From assembly GCA_963835885.1 (NCBI GenBank), contig CAWIHF010000001.1, positions 124,001-188,000 on the forward strand: 64,000 bases of DNA. Direction: 5' to 3'. A program made the translations under genes and the position numbers. The first letter of the stretch is position 1; each line of letters opens with the position of its first letter. The DNA is from Roseiarcus sp963835885 (GTDB lineage: Bacteria; Pseudomonadota; Alphaproteobacteria; Rhizobiales; Beijerinckiaceae). The notes beneath the pieces were generated by a model, which did not search any database, was not told where the DNA came from, and worked only from the letters and a program-made list of their open reading frames with translations. Below are positions 38,085-48,936 of this stretch, in pieces.

Positions 38085-38323
38085 CAGATTTCGCCTCCCC
38101 GGGGCGGCCCAAAATCAATGTCCTCAGGGAAAGTCTCGGGACGCATCTGATCGAGGAGCGCGTCGAGATCGTAGGGCTCCGCTCTGATCGGCTCGATGAC
38201 CACACGGCCCCCCTCTTCACGAACGTCAACGGCCTGATCGACGCCGAAGGACGCGGCCGCCATGACGGAAGCGGGGATCCGCACAGCGGCGCTGTTGCCC
38301 CATTTCTTGACGAGCACTCTCAT
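38081..38323 (-). CDS. mazE: MazE-type antitoxin (AbrB/SpoVT fold)
   Basis: An 80-residue protein with the swapped-hairpin AbrB N-terminus (VLVKKWGNSAAVRIPASVM) and an acidic C-terminal tail that would neutralise the toxin (LDALLDQMRPETFPEDIDFG). It is the first gene of the toxin-antitoxin operon and would autoregulate it. The module sits among decayed genes and insertion sequences. Confidence 0.93.
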   Translation of the reverse strand: MRVLVKKWGNSAAVRIPASVMAAASFGVDQAVDVREEGGRVVIEPIRAEPYDLDALLDQMRPETFPEDIDFGPPRGGEIW

Positions 38324-38431
38324 GATTGAAACCCAGGAAGAGCGCTAACGAGCGCGAGTTTCGGCAGTTTATACAATGTCGATACAAGCGCCGTCAATGG
38401 GGCGGCGACGCTCGGCCCTCACGGACCGCGC

Positions 38432-38754
38432 TCATTCTCCCGCAAACCCCGCCTTGCGCAGGCCTTCGGTGCGGGTCGGAATGTCTGGGGCGTGCTCTCG
38501 AAACCATTTGATGGTGAAGCTCGGATTGAGGCGAAGGGTTTCGGCCACGTACGGCTTCCCCTCGTCCATCTTGCCCAGGAGCGCGTAGGCAGCCGCGAGG
38601 CTTGCGTAGGTCCCGAAGTAATGTTGGCCTGCGTCGAGGGCTTTTCTATATTCGGCGATCGCGGCTTCCGGACGACCAGCGCCAAATTCTATGTCGCCGA
38701 GTTGCCGTTGAAATAAAGTTATGAACCGATCGCGCGGGCTCAACCGAATCGCCT
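38432..38754 (-). pseudogene. C-terminal TPR fragment of disrupted adenylate cyclase
   Basis: The frame resumes exactly at AIRLSPRDRF near 38754 and ends KAGFAGE at 38432. It carries TPR-like repeats (AIAEYRKALDAGQHYFGTYA, then AAYALLGKMDEGKPYVAETL). This is the C-terminus of the class III cyclase family whose N-terminal part lies at 39990-41069. A stop directly upstream and the foreign IS sequence show that the gene is broken. Confidence 0.75.
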
Positions 38755-38755
38755 A

Positions 38756-39998
38756 TTGTACGTCGGATTTTGCCTCGCCGAAACGGCCCAGGGATATTTC
38801 CGCAGGGTAATCGGGTGAAGAAGTAGGTGACAAACGGCGAAAGTGCTGAATCCATGACGGCCCTCGATTCGCATCAGAGGGGCGAGCCATGGCCGAGGCG
38901 ACAGGCGACTGCGCGGCGTTCGACGAAACCGTAGTTTTTCTAGTCATTTCAATGATCTGAAGGATCCCCGCCAGCAGGGGAAGGTGGACTACCCGCTGGA
39001 AGAGATCCTTCTCCTCTGCCTGATCGCCGTCCTGGCCGGCGCGGAGACCATCACCGACATCGCACTGTTCGGCCGCAAGAAGCTGGACCTTCTGCGCCGC
39101 TTCCGCCCCTTCGCCAACGGCACGCCGGCGCACGACCATCTTGGCGATATCCTCGCCGTGCTGGACCCCGAGCAGTTCCAGCGCTGCTTCGTCGCCTGGG
39201 TAGCCGCACTGACCGGAACCTCCGAGGGGGTCATCGCCATCGAGGGCAAGACCGCCCGGCGGTCCGGCCAGAAGCGGAAGGGCCACGCGCCAATCCACAT
39301 GGTTTCCGCCTTTGCGGCACGCCAGCGCCTGGTGCTCGGCCAGGTCAAGGTGGCAGAGAAGTCCAACGAGATCGTCGCCATCCCCAAACTGCTGGACCTG
39401 CTGGTCATCGAGGGGGCGATCATCACCATCGACGCCATGGGGTGTCAGCGCGACATCGCGCAGAAAGTGGTGGAGAAGAAAGCCGACTACGTGCTGGCGC
39501 TGAAAGGCAACCAGGGATCGCTGCGCGAGGACGTGGAACTGTTCGTGGCCGAGCAGAAAGCCGCCGGTTTCAGGGACACAACGATCAGTCGCGGCCAAAC
39601 GGTGGATGGCGATCATGGCCGCATCGAGACCAGGACCACGACCGTAATTCACGACATCGCCTGGCTGCAGGAGCGCCACAACTGGCCCGGATTGAAGGCC
39701 GTGGTGGTGGTCGAAAGCGAGCGGGACACCGGCGACAAGATCGAGCGGGAGACCCGCTTCTACCTGACGTCGCTGGCGCTGATGGCGTGCATGCTAGGAC
39801 CGATCGTACGCAGCCACTGGGCGATCGAGAATAGCCTGCACTGGATCTTGGACATGGTGTTCCGCGACGACGAGTGTCGGCTGCGAACCGATCACGCACC
39901 CGCCAACTTCTGTACGATCAAGCACATGGCGCAGAACCTGATCCGATTGGCTCCCGGAAAGGCTTCCCTGCGGCTCAAGCGAAAGACCGCCGGAGCCA
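38756..39998 (+). mobile_element. truncated ISAs1-type insertion in the cyclase gene
   Basis: Foreign sequence interrupts the cyclase frame from about 38756 to about 39998. The left part contains a short non-coding lead (CCCAGGGATATTTCC), then the transposase. The right end is missing: the transposase reads KTAG and then passes directly into antisense cyclase sequence, so the terminal repeat and last codons are gone. No target duplication can be seen. Confidence 0.7.
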
Positions 39999-40015
39999 GC
40001 CGCGCGACGACCTGA
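38889..40015 (+). pseudogene. ISAs1 family transposase, frameshifted start and truncated end
   Basis: An ATG at 38889 (MAEATGDCAAFDETVVFL) leads to a stop. The body continues in another frame as HFNDLKDPRQQGKVDYPLEE, so one base is off in the T5 run near 38944. Family motifs FGRKKLDLLRRF, VIAIEGKTARRS, ITIDAMGCQRDIAQ and RSHWAIENSLHWILDMVF are all present. The last codons (RATT) are antisense cyclase sequence, not transposase. Confidence 0.85.
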
Positions 40016-41069
40016 TCCTGCAGCTTGAACAGATCAGCGACGTCCTCCTGGAACCGGTCGGCCCAGAGATGCGCGCCGGAGGCCGCGTCGACGAGCTGCG
40101 CGTTGACCCGCACCCGGTTTTGGTCGCGCTGGACCGAGCCTTCGAGCACGTAGCGGACGACGAGCTCCTTGCCGATTTCTCTGGCATCAATGGGCTTGCC
40201 CTTGTAGGCGAAAGCCGTGTTGCGGGCGATCACGAAACTGTCGTGGATGCGCGACAGTTCGGTGGTCAAATTCTCGGTGATCCCGTCGGCGAAATAGTCT
40301 TGCGTCGGATCGCCGGAAAGATTGGCGAACGGCAGCACCACTATCGAAAAATGCGCGGCTTGCGCTGGTCTTGTCAGGCGGCCGCCAAGCAAGGTCCAGC
40401 CGCCGGCCGCGGCCAGAAGGAGAAAGGCGGCGATCGCGGCGAGCGCAGGCCAGCGCGAAGACCAAGCCCTTGCTCTCGGCGCCGGCGTCCGGCTCTCCGG
40501 CTTGACCATGGCGATCGCTGAGGGCGCGGGCTTTGCCTCGGCCGGCTGGCCCACTTCCAGCGAATAGACGCGCACCGGCTCCGCAATGTTCTTGAGCTGC
40601 GTCGCGCCGAGATCGGTGACCTTGAGATCGAGCCGCTGCTTCACCTGACGATAGGCGTCTTCGGAAAGACAGATCGCGCCCGGCTTGGCGACGCCCTCAA
40701 GCCGCGCGGCGACATTGACCCCGTCGCCCATCACATCGCGTCGCTCTCCTCGACGACGTCGCCCACGTGAATCCCGACGCGGAACTCGATCCTCCGGTCC
40801 TCCGGCACGCCCGCGTTGCGCTCGATGAGGCCGTTTTGAATCTCGATCGCGCAGCGAACCGCGTCCACGGCGCTGCGAAACTCGATAATGCCTCCATCGC
40901 CGGTGCGTTTGACGATACGACCGTGATGAGCGGCGATGGCGGGATCGATGAGGTCGCTGCGCAGACCCCTCGGGCGCGCAAGGGTCCGATCCTCGTCGGC
41001 GCCGGCGAGCCGGCTATAACCGACGACATCCGCAACCAGGATCGCCGCGAGCTTTCGGGTCTCGCTCAT
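39990..41069 (-). pseudogene. class III adenylate cyclase, N-terminal part, interrupted
   Basis: From ATG 41069 the cyclase domain reads RKLAAILVADVVGYSRLAGA, with metal-binding Asp and GDG retained. A two-base shift near 40737 separates it from VMGDGVNVAARLEGVA. A membrane segment (WPALAAIAAFLLLAAAGGWT) and the FlgO-like domain (IVVLPFANLSGDPTQDYFAD) follow, then FKLQDQVVARLAPA, where IS sequence begins. The middle of the protein (roughly 130-150 residues by comparison with relatives) is absent, so this was an IS-linked deletion. The cyclase is non-functional. Confidence 0.82.
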
Positions 41070-41290
41070 CGCGCCTCTCCGGCTGTTGGCAGATTCGCAC
41101 AAATGCCAGCCCGAGTCCGCCCAAAGGCGCGGAGCTTCTATGCGAAGCAGATTGAATGATTCCCTTGTCTTTCAAGCTGACCGCGCCCCCTCGGGCCTCC
41201 CGTCGACCTCGGCGTCAATCAGACGTCTGCACATCGAAAAACGCAGTCCGCCCCGAAGAGCGCGCATGGTGCAGGGCAGGTCGGATCCGT

Positions 41291-41641
41291 TCAGGCGGCT
41301 GCCGTCTGGGCATATATCCGGTCGATCTTGGCGGCCATGATGAAGTCGTTCTCGTGCAGTCCTTTGATCTTCTTGGTCTGCAGGGAGACGGTCGCATTGC
41401 CCCAACCGAAGCTGATATCCGGGTGATGGCCTTCGGCTTCCGCGAGTTCGCCAATATCCTGAACAAAGCCAAGCGCCTCGCGGAAATTACGAAACCGGAA
41501 GCTCCGCTCGATGCGGTGAGCGTCATCGACCAGGCGCCAGTCTGGGGCCTGGGGTTGAAAGCGCTCAGCGTCTTCGCGCGTCAGCGGAGGTATTCCCCCG
41601 CGACAAGGCGTACAGGTTTTGCTTGCAAGGGATTCGGTCAC
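41291..41641 (-). CDS. phhB: 4a-hydroxytetrahydrobiopterin dehydratase
   Basis: A 116-residue pterin-4a-carbinolamine dehydratase that recycles the cofactor of aromatic amino-acid hydroxylases. The signature EGHHPDISFGWGNATVSLQT, with its paired histidines, is intact, and KKIKGLHENDFIMAAKID follows. GTG 41641 gives the usual N-terminus (VTESLASKTCTPC). No phhA is in view, so the role could also be in molybdopterin or general pterin metabolism. Confidence 0.93.
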   Translation of the reverse strand: MTESLASKTCTPCRGGIPPLTREDAERFQPQAPDWRLVDDAHRIERSFRFRNFREALGFVQDIGELAEAEGHHPDISFGWGNATVSLQTKKIKGLHENDFIMAAKIDRIYAQTAAA

Positions 41642-41780
41642 TTGTCTCGCTCCTCGTGTCAACCGTCGCAAGCGCAGGGCTGGCGAACGGCGCCGATGTT
41701 GTGTTCAGGCGACCGGACGGATCGCGATCGCGGTCTCTATTGCATCCTGTCGGATCCGTTGGGCCGGTCTCCCGTCCAGC

Positions 41781-41818
41781 AAAAAAGGCCGCCCTGTGAA
41801 GGCGGCCTTCCTTTTTTC
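41781..41818. terminator. rho-independent terminator (bidirectional)
   Basis: A GC stem GGCCGCC/GGCGGCC with loop CTGTGAA is flanked by six A on one side and CCTTTTTT on the other. It lies ten bases past the stop of the minus-strand CsbD gene and can act in both directions. Confidence 0.88.
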
Positions 41819-41828
41819 AAGCGCCTTA

Positions 41829-42011
41829 TCAGGGTTTATCGGCCTTGCGAACCGCGTCCTTGACATCGCCGGCGGTCTGATGCGCAGCGCCCTTGGCCTT
41901 GTCCATCTTGCCTTCGGCCTGCATCTCTTTGTCGTCCATTATCTTGCCGGCCGTATCCTTGATCGCGCCCTTGGCTTTGTCGGCCGCGCCCTTAACGTGT
42001 TCCTTGTCCAT
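41829..42011 (-). CDS. CsbD family stress protein
   Basis: A 60-residue CsbD protein (MDKEHVKGAADKAKGAIKDT, ending KDAVRKADKP), followed at once by a strong terminator. ATG 42011 is the family start; the frame extends upstream without similarity. It is probably a monocistronic stress-induced gene, a paralogue of the one at 18330. Confidence 0.9.
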   Translation of the reverse strand: MDKEHVKGAADKAKGAIKDTAGKIMDDKEMQAEGKMDKAKGAAHQTAGDVKDAVRKADKP

Positions 42012-42426
42012 AACCCATATCCTCTCGATTTCCCGACCCTCATCCCAACAAGCAAGTCGTTGGTGAGTTCCCCCCTTGCGCGGCAACCCGTCATCACCAA
42101 TGCGAAATACGAGATGAGCTCGTGTGAGCTGACAAGCTCAGAACGAGGGCTGTAGGGAGGTGAGATATTTCTCAATATGTTCGTTGTTTGTTCTTGATGG
42201 TGCGCGTCGATCCGGGTAAAGTTGCTTGTTGATCGGGCCATGGCGGAACGAGCAAGATGAGGACTTGTCGGGAGGCGAGGTGAACTACGGTCCTCGGCGT
42301 CGGTCCGGGGATCGCAGTAGGAACTCCTTGGCCAGGTTCGTCTGCGCCGAGGGCTCTCATCCCGCCGGCGACATTTCGTCCAGCCCCGTCATGGCGAGCG
42401 ACGATTCCAGTCGATCGGAGCCTGCG
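42012..42426. other. intergenic region, no gene seen
   Basis: A gap of about 415 bases between csbD and the iron-sulphur gene. The part at 42150-42230 is AT-richer (TTTCTCAATATGTTCGTTGT) and may hold the csbD promoter. Frames here are short and not protein-like. Confidence 0.4.
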
Positions 42427-42771
42427 CTAGACCGAGAAGCTGACCCCGCAGCCGCAGGAGGCGACGGCGTTCGGGTTGTTGACCCGAAACGACTGGCCCA
42501 TCAGGTCGTCGACGAAGTCGAGCTCGGACCCCTTCACCATCTCAAGCGAGACAGGGTCGACGACGACCGTCGCCCCATCGCGGGTGGCGACGAAGTCGTC
42601 CTCAGCGCGGGTCCGGTCCACGTCGAAGGAATATTGGAAGCCCGAGCAGCCGCCGCCCTTGACCGAGATGCGCAGGGCCGCGCCTTCTTCACCCTTGAGG
42701 ATGGCGTTCAGGCGACGCGCGGCGCTGGCGCTGATCGAGACGGCTTCGGCGGTCGAGACGTCTGCGCTCAT
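42427..42771 (-). CDS. erpA: iron-sulphur cluster insertion protein (ErpA/IscA family)
   Basis: A 114-residue A-type carrier delivering Fe-S clusters to target proteins. The three conserved cysteines are present in GGGCSGFQYSF and SCGCGVSFSV. The start ATG 42771 gives MSADVSTAEAVSISASAARR. It is transcribed divergently from dgt, an arrangement common in alphaproteobacteria. The much longer frame running upstream is antisense to dgt and is not real. Confidence 0.94.
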   Translation of the reverse strand: MSADVSTAEAVSISASAARRLNAILKGEEGAALRISVKGGGCSGFQYSFDVDRTRAEDDFVATRDGATVVVDPVSLEMVKGSELDFVDDLMGQSFRVNNPNAVASCGCGVSFSV

Positions 42772-42870
42772 CAATGCTGAACCTTCCATCGCGCGCCGAA
42801 AGGGCGCGCCTTCAAGTGATTGCCCGTCTAAGATATGGACGCGGGGCGAAAGCGCAACATGGGGGAAGCT

Positions 42871-44077
42871 ATGGCCGACCAAACGGGGCAGGGGGCGCGC
42901 GCGCCTTACGCGGCGGATCCTGCGCGCGCTCCCGGGCGCCTCGTTGCCGAGCCGCCGTCGGCGACCCGGACCGAATTCCAGCGCGACCGCGACCGCATCG
43001 TCCATTCGACCGCGTTCCGCCGCCTCGCCCACAAGACGCAGGTCTTCGTCCATCACGAGGGTGATCACTTCCGCACCCGCCTCACCCACACGATCGAGGT
43101 CGCCCAGATCGCCCGCGGGCTCGCCCGCGCCCTGAAACTCGACGACGATCTCGCCGAGGCGGTCGCGCTCGCGCACGACCTCGGGCATACCCCCTTCGGC
43201 CATACCGGCGAAGACGCGCTCGACGCGTGCATGACCGGCTACGGAGGGTTCGACCACAACAGTCATGCTCTGCGCATCGTGACCGAGCTCGAGCGGCGCT
43301 ACGCCGAATTCGACGGCCTCAACCTGACCCAGCCGACGCTCGCCGGGCTCGTCAAACACAACGGACCGCTCCTCGACGCATCGGGCGCGCCGGCCGAGCG
43401 CTACCGCAAGCGAGGCGTCCCGGCGGCGATTCTGCGATACGACAGCGTTCAGCCCCTCGACCTCGGCCTCCATGCAAGCCTCGAGGCGCAGGCGGCGGCG
43501 CTCGCCGACGACATCGCCTATGACGCTCACGACATCGACGACGGCCTGCGCGCGGGGCTTTTCACCGTCGCCGACATCCGCGCCGGCGCGCCCTTCATTG
43601 CCGATCTTCTGCGAGAGATCGACGACCGCTATCCAGGCCTCGAGGAGGCGAGGGTCATCCATGAGTTGAGCCGGCGCGTCATCACCCGCTTCATCGAGGA
43701 CGCGATTGACGAGAGCCGGCGGCGGATCGCCGAGGCGGGGGCGGCGAGCCCCGAGGCGGTCGCGAGGGCAGGGCGGGTGCTGGTCGGGCACTCGGCCGCA
43801 ATCGAGGCGGCCGACCGCGACGTCAAGACGTTCCTGTTGGCCCGGATGTATCGCCATCCGTCCGTGCTCGCGGTGCGCGACAAGGCCGACGCGATCGTGC
43901 GGCGGCTGTTCGGCGCGTATATGGCAGATCCGGCCGCCATGCCGCGCGACTGGGCGGCGAAAGCGGAGCAGGGCGAGCGCGCACGCGCGGTCGCCGACTA
44001 TATCGCCGGGAATGACCGACCGTTTCGCGGTCCACGAGAACGTTCGACTTTTTGACGGCCCTGCGGACTTGCGTTAG
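42871..44077 (+). CDS. dgt: dGTP triphosphohydrolase, frameshifted at the C-terminus
   Basis: About 401 residues when corrected. An HD-domain dNTPase releasing triphosphate from dNTPs. The HD motifs RLTHTIEVAQIARGLARAL and LAHDLGHTPFGHTGEDAL are intact, and HNSHALRIVTELE follows. At 44010 an extra A (GGGAATGACC) diverts the frame. The proper end (MTDRFAVHENVRLFDGPADL) stops at 44077. ATG 42871 has GGGGGAAG upstream; ATG 42859 is an alternative. It begins the conserved dgt-argS-SPOR-nagZ run. Confidence 0.9.
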
Positions 44078-44107
44078 ACGCGCGGCTCTTCGACCGCGGC
44101 GAAAACG

Positions 44108-45884
44108 ATGAACATTTTTGCGGATTTCCAGACCCGCCTAGCGGAGCTGATTGAAAGGCGGATCGCAGCCGGCGAATTGCCCGGCGGTCTCGATCTCGGC
44201 CGATTCCTGGTCGAGCCGCCGCGCGACGCCTGCCCATGGCGATCTTTCGACTAACGCCGCCATGGTCTATGCCCGCGAAGCGAAGGCTTTGGGCTCAAAT
44301 CCGCGCGCGCATTGCCGAACGCCTGGCCGCCGACCTCGCCCGGCAGCCGGACGTGCTCAAGGCGGAGACGGCGGGGCCTGGATTCATCAATATCGTCCTT
44401 CGCCCAGAGGTTTATGAGCAAATCTTGAGAGATGTTCTGATCGAAGGCGCGGCCTTCGGAGCAGGCGCGCCAGGTCCGCGGCGGGGCCGGTGAACGTGGA
44501 ATACGTCAGCGCCAACCCGACCGGGCCGATGCATGTCGGCCATGCGCGGGGAGCCGTGTTCGGCGACGCCCTTGCGAGCCTTCTGATCTTTGCCGGCCGC
44601 CGAGCGACGCGCGAATATTACATCAACGACGCGGGGGCCCAGGTCGACGTGCTCGCCCGCTCGGCCTTCCTCCGATATCGCGAGGCCCTCGGCGAGGACA
44701 TCGGGTCGATTCCCGAAGGACTCTATCCCGGAGATTACCTTAAAGCGGTCGGCGAGGCTCTGGCGAGCGAGTTCGGCGGCGCGCTTCGGGGCAAGCCCGA
44801 GGCGGAATGGCTCCCGGTGGTGCGCAAGCGCGCGACCGAAGCGATGATGGCGATGATTAGCGACGATCTGGCGACGCTCAACATCCGCACGAGGTGTTTG
44901 CCTCGGAGCGGGCTTTGATTGGAGTCGGACGGAGGGCCGGACCGAGTGCGGGAGGCGATCAACTCGTTGCGGGCGAAGGGTCTCATTTACGAGGGCCGCC
45001 TGCCGCCGCCCAAAGGCGCGCCGGCCGATGACTGGGAGGATCGCGAGCAGACGCTGTTCCGCTCGACGCTGTTCGGCGACGATATCGACCGTCCGCTGAT
45101 CAAATCGGATGGCGGCTACACCTATTTCGCCAGCGACATCGCCTATCACAAGACCAAGATCGACCGCGGCTTTCTCGACCTCGTGGACGTCTGGGGCGCG
45201 GATCACGGCGGCTACGTCAAGCGCATGCAGGCCGCGGTCGCGGCGCTGTCCGACAACAAGGCCAAGCTCGAGGTGCGCCTGTGTCAGCTCGTCCGCCTCA
45301 TGCGGGCGGGTGAGCCGATCAAAATGTCGAAGCGGTCCGGTGACTTCGTGACGCTTCGCGAAGTCGTGGATGAGGTGGGCTCGGACGCCATGCGCTTCAT
45401 CATGCTGATGCGCAAGAATGACGCTCCGCTCGATTTCGACCTCGCGAAAGTCATCGAGCAGAGCCAGGACAATCCGGTCTTTTATGTCCAGTACGCCTAT
45501 GCGCGCGTCCGGAGCGTTCTCAGACAGGGAAGGCGGCCTTTCCGGACATCGACTTGAACCTCGCTCGCTGGCTGAAGCCGACATGTCGGTCCTGACCGAT
45601 CGGGCGAGAGGGACTTGATTCGCACGATGGCGAATATCCGCGCCTGGTTCTCCAGGCCGCTGAAGCCCACGAGCCGCACCGGATCGCATTTTTCGCTCAC
45701 GAACTCGCTACGCGGTTCCACGCTCACTGGAATCGCGGCAAGGACCTTCGAGATTTGCGGTTCGTTAATGAAATAAATCGAAACCTATCCATGCTGCGAC
45801 TTGGCCATGGTGGCTGCGGTTGGCCTGGTTTTGGCCTCCGCGCTGACAATTTTGGGGGTTAGCGCCCCTGAAGAAATGCGTTAG
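44108..45884 (+). pseudogene. argS: arginyl-tRNA synthetase, about nine frameshifts
   Basis: The class I synthetase that charges tRNA-Arg. All parts are present in order but in changing frames: MNIFADFQTRLAELIERRIA, AHGDLSTNAAMVYAREAKAL, FINIVLRPEVYEQIL, the HIGH-type NPTGPMHVGHARGAVFGDAL, SDIAYHKTKIDRGFLDLVDV, the KMSKR loop (IKMSKRSGDFVTLREVVDE), and the C-terminus ILGVSAPEEMR. Breaks fall near 44231, 44296, 44480, 44890, 44933, 45527, 45555, 45603-45620 and 45805. Sequence between breaks looks fully conserved, so sequence errors are far more likely than decay. Confidence 0.88.
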
Positions 45885-45953
45885 CGGATCGCGGCAGTGG
45901 AATTGACGAGCATGAGGCGCGTCAACGAGGCGTTCCGCCCTGATGAGGACGAT

Positions 45954-47373
45954 ATGAGCGTTTCCGGATCTCGAGCGGTCGCGGACTTCAACCTTGACGA
46001 ATTCGAGCGCCGCCTGCGCACGGCCGGCTCCCTTCCAACAGGCGGCGAGGACCCGCTGTTCGAACTGGCGCGGCTTGTCGAGTCCTCGAAGCCTGAGCCC
46101 GCGAGGGCTGCCGCGGCTCGGCCGACCAGACCGGGCGAGCCGGCCCGCTTGAAGGGACGGCTTTGAGACCGGCGTTGGAGGAGGCGGAATACCACGGCGA
46201 GGCGGAAGGACGCAGAAGAAGAGGTCCGTGGCGCGGCCGATGGCGACCCCGAAATGCGCGGATCATGCGACGGACCGGCTCGCCGCCAAAGCGCCGCGCA
46301 TTTGGCTGGAAGATGAGAGTGTCGGCTCTCGCGGTGGCCGGCGTCGCCATGATCGGAGCGGTCGTGGCGCTCAAGGGCGAGCGTGCCCGGCTTGCCCCGA
46401 GCAAACCGCCCTACATCGCCGCGGCCCAAGGGCCTACCAAGGTGGCGCCGCCGAGCGACGACACGGTTTCGGCCCCGAACGAAGCCGGCGCGAGCCTGCT
46501 GAAGGACAACACGCAATCCACCTCACGTCAAGGTCGTCGCATCCCAGGAACAGCCGGTCGACCTGAACGCGCTGGCGTCCTTGCGGTCGCCGTCCGGCCG
46601 GCGGATCCGACGCGCCGTCGCGCATCCGGCGGATCCGCGGTCAGGCGGACGGTCGATGCGCCGGTTGTCGTCGTCGGCGCTGTGTCCCCGCCGCCCGCCT
46701 GTCGCAGTTTCCCGATCCGAAGCCGGTGAGGACGGTTTCGCTGAGGCCCGACGGCACGCCAATTCCTTCGCCGCGCATGGCGTCAGCCGATGCGAGCTAG
46801 CGGCCGCGCCCGTGGTCGAAGCGCCAAAGCCGACCGCGAAAGTCCGCGCCGAAGCCCGCGCCGGACGCTGCCGCGTCAGCGCAGTCCGTCGACGCCGCGA
46901 ATCGATTTGCCGACGAAGCTTTCAGGAAAGTCGTCGGCGCGGGTGGCGGTCGCCAAAACGGACACAACGGCGCCGGGTTCGATCGCGGAAGCCTCGAACG
47001 AGCCGCTTCAGCCGGATCTCCAGCGAAACTGGAGAAGGCGGCGAAGAGCCCCGAAAGCACAAGTCGCCGCCGCCGAACCGGCGACGCCCGACGGCGCCGG
47101 ATCAGACGGTTGATCCCGCCGCGACGAAGTCGAGTGGATGGGCGGTCCAGCTTGCCGCGCCGAGGTCCGAAGCCGAGGCCAAGAGCGAGATCACGTCGGC
47201 TCAACTCCAAATATGCTGCGGATCTGAACGGGTCGTCGATCGGCGTGCACAAGGCGACCGTAAAGGGCGAGGCGGTCTATCGTCTGCGGGTCGAGGGTCT
47301 GTCGAAGGCCGACGCGGCCGCGTTGTGCGCCCGCCTGAAGGGCGACGGCGGCGAGTGCTTCATCGCCAAGTAA
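45954..47373 (+). pseudogene. SPOR-domain membrane protein, multiple frameshifts
   Basis: It starts MSVSGSRAVADFNLDEFERR after an acidic lead and includes a membrane segment (MRVSALAVAGVAMIGAVVAL, about 46313-46375). It ends with a SPOR peptidoglycan-binding domain split between frames (GWAVQLAAPRSEAEAKSEIT, then YRLRVEGLSKADAAALCARL and GECFIAK). The middle is a low-complexity Pro/Ala linker. Its position between argS and nagZ is the conserved alphaproteobacterial one, suggesting a cell-envelope or division role. At least four indels break the frame. Confidence 0.75.
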
Positions 47374-47425
47374 ACTGGCAAGTAACGGGAGGCGATGTCC
47401 GCCTCGCGCGGTCGACAGGGGCGAT

Positions 47426-48444
47426 CATGCCGAAGGCGTTCATCTGCGGCTGCGCGGGTCTTTTGCTCTCGCCTCGAGGAACGGTCTTTTCTCCGCACGA
47501 GCAATCCGTGGGGCCTCATCCTCTTCAAGCGCAATATCGGCGACCGTGATCAGATTCGCGCGCTTACGCGATCGTTTCGCGAATGCGTCGGTCGGGCGGA
47601 CGCTCCGATTCTCATCGACCAGGAAGGGGGGAGGGTCCAGCGGATGGGACCTCCGCATTGGCGAACCTACGCCGCCGCAGCTGCTATCGAGGCGGGTCTG
47701 CCGCCTTCCGATGCGGAGGCGGCGGCTCGTCTACGGCGCGCGCCTGATCGCAGACGATCTGGTCGAAGTGGGGATCACGGTCGACTGCGGGCCGGTGCTC
47801 GATGTGGCGGAGGTGGAGACCCATGCCGCGATCGGGTCACGGGCCTACTCGCAGCGACGCCGAGCCGAAGTCGCGGCGATGGGCGGGCGTTTCGCGACCG
47901 GGCTGCTTGCCGGCGGAGTCCTTCCGGTCATCAAACACATGCCGGGCCACGGCAGGGCGCGGTCGGACAGCCACGACGAGCTTCCCGTGGTCAAGGCGGC
48001 GCGCGAGGAATTGAAGCGGGATTTCGCGCCCTTCGCGGCGCTGCAGGACTTGCCGATGGCGATGACAGCCCACGTCGTCTACAGCTGCGCTCGACGCGGA
48101 GCGGCCGGCGACGACCTCGCCCGTCGTTGTCCGCGACATCATGCGCGGAGAGATCGGATACGAGGGCCTGATCATGAGTGACGACGTGTCGATGAAGGCT
48201 CTGCGGGGCCCCTTTACGAGGAGCGCGCGGAGGCCATCTTCGACGGCCGGGCTGGACTCGTTCTCCACTGCAATGGCGAGTCTCGACGAGGCGCGGGCGG
48301 TGTCGTTCCGCGGCGCCGGAACTGTGCGGCGATGCGCTGCGCCGCGCCAAGGCCGCATTGGCCGCACGCCGGCCTCCGGATGAGCTCGACCGCCGCGAGG
48401 CAGAGGCGAATTTCGCCGCGTTCATGGCGCAGATCGCCGCCTGA
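47426..48444 (+). pseudogene. nagZ: beta-N-acetylhexosaminidase NagZ, multiple frameshifts
   Basis: A cytosolic glycoside hydrolase family 3 enzyme of peptidoglycan recycling. It starts MPKAFICGCAGLLLS; then, in other frames, NPWGLILFKRNIGDRDQIRA, APILIDQEGGRVQRMGPPHW, the catalytic-loop VIKHMPGHGRARSDSHDELP and MSDDVSMKAL with the nucleophile Asp. The C-terminus EANFAAFMAQIAA ends at 48444. Breaks lie near 47470, 47735, 48095 and 48210-48300. As for argS, sequence errors are the likely cause. Confidence 0.85.
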
Positions 48445-48483
48445 GCCCTGTCGTTCGCACAAAAACGAACCAGATGGGCCGGC

Positions 48484-48859
48484 TCAGGCTGCGCGTCCCA
48501 GGAAACGGTCGATCGTCTCGAAAAACCTGGCGACCGAGATCGGCTTCGACAAATAGGCCTCGCAGCCGCCCTGCAGAATTTTCTCCTCGTCGCCTTTCAT
48601 GGCGAAAGCGGTGATCGCAACGAACGGGAATTGCGCGAAGCTCTTCGTCGTCCTTCAGCCACTGCGTGACCTCGAGGCCGGATACCTCCGGCAGCTGGAT
48701 GTCCATGAGAATGAGGTCCGGCCTGTATTTGCGAGCGAGCGCGACGGCCTCGATTCCGTTGCGGGTCTGCACGATTTTATGGCCGCGGGTCTCGACGAGA
48801 TCGTTGAAGAGCTTCATGTTGAGCTCGTTGTCCTCAACGATGAGCACGGTCTTGGCCAT
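48484..48859 (-). CDS. divK: DivK-like single-domain response regulator, frameshifted
   Basis: A receiver-only regulator that in Caulobacter controls cell-cycle kinases. It starts MAKTVLIVEDNELNMKLFND, with the phosphoacceptor in PDLILMDIQLPEVSGLEVTQ. After ELRAIPV a one-base slip near 48628 breaks the frame. VAITAFAMKGDEEKILQGGC and AYLSKPISVARFFETIDRF then continue to TGA 48484. The neighbouring DUF3572 gene is the usual alphaproteobacterial partner of divK, here transcribed divergently. Confidence 0.88.
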
Positions 48860-48936
48860 AGGCAGGTCCCTCCGCGCCAGGGCAGGTTGCGCAACGACAC
48901 TAACGCCGAGACCTTGACGAAAGGAGAATTGGTGGA

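Noticed and set aside
42427..43857. A 476-codon minus-strand frame
   Set aside because: It is antisense to dgt except for the last 114 codons, which encode the ErpA/IscA protein.
44108..45884. argS as a genuine decayed pseudogene
   Set aside because: Only indels are seen and motifs remain intact between them, which fits sequence error better than loss of an essential enzyme. An intact second copy would reopen the question.
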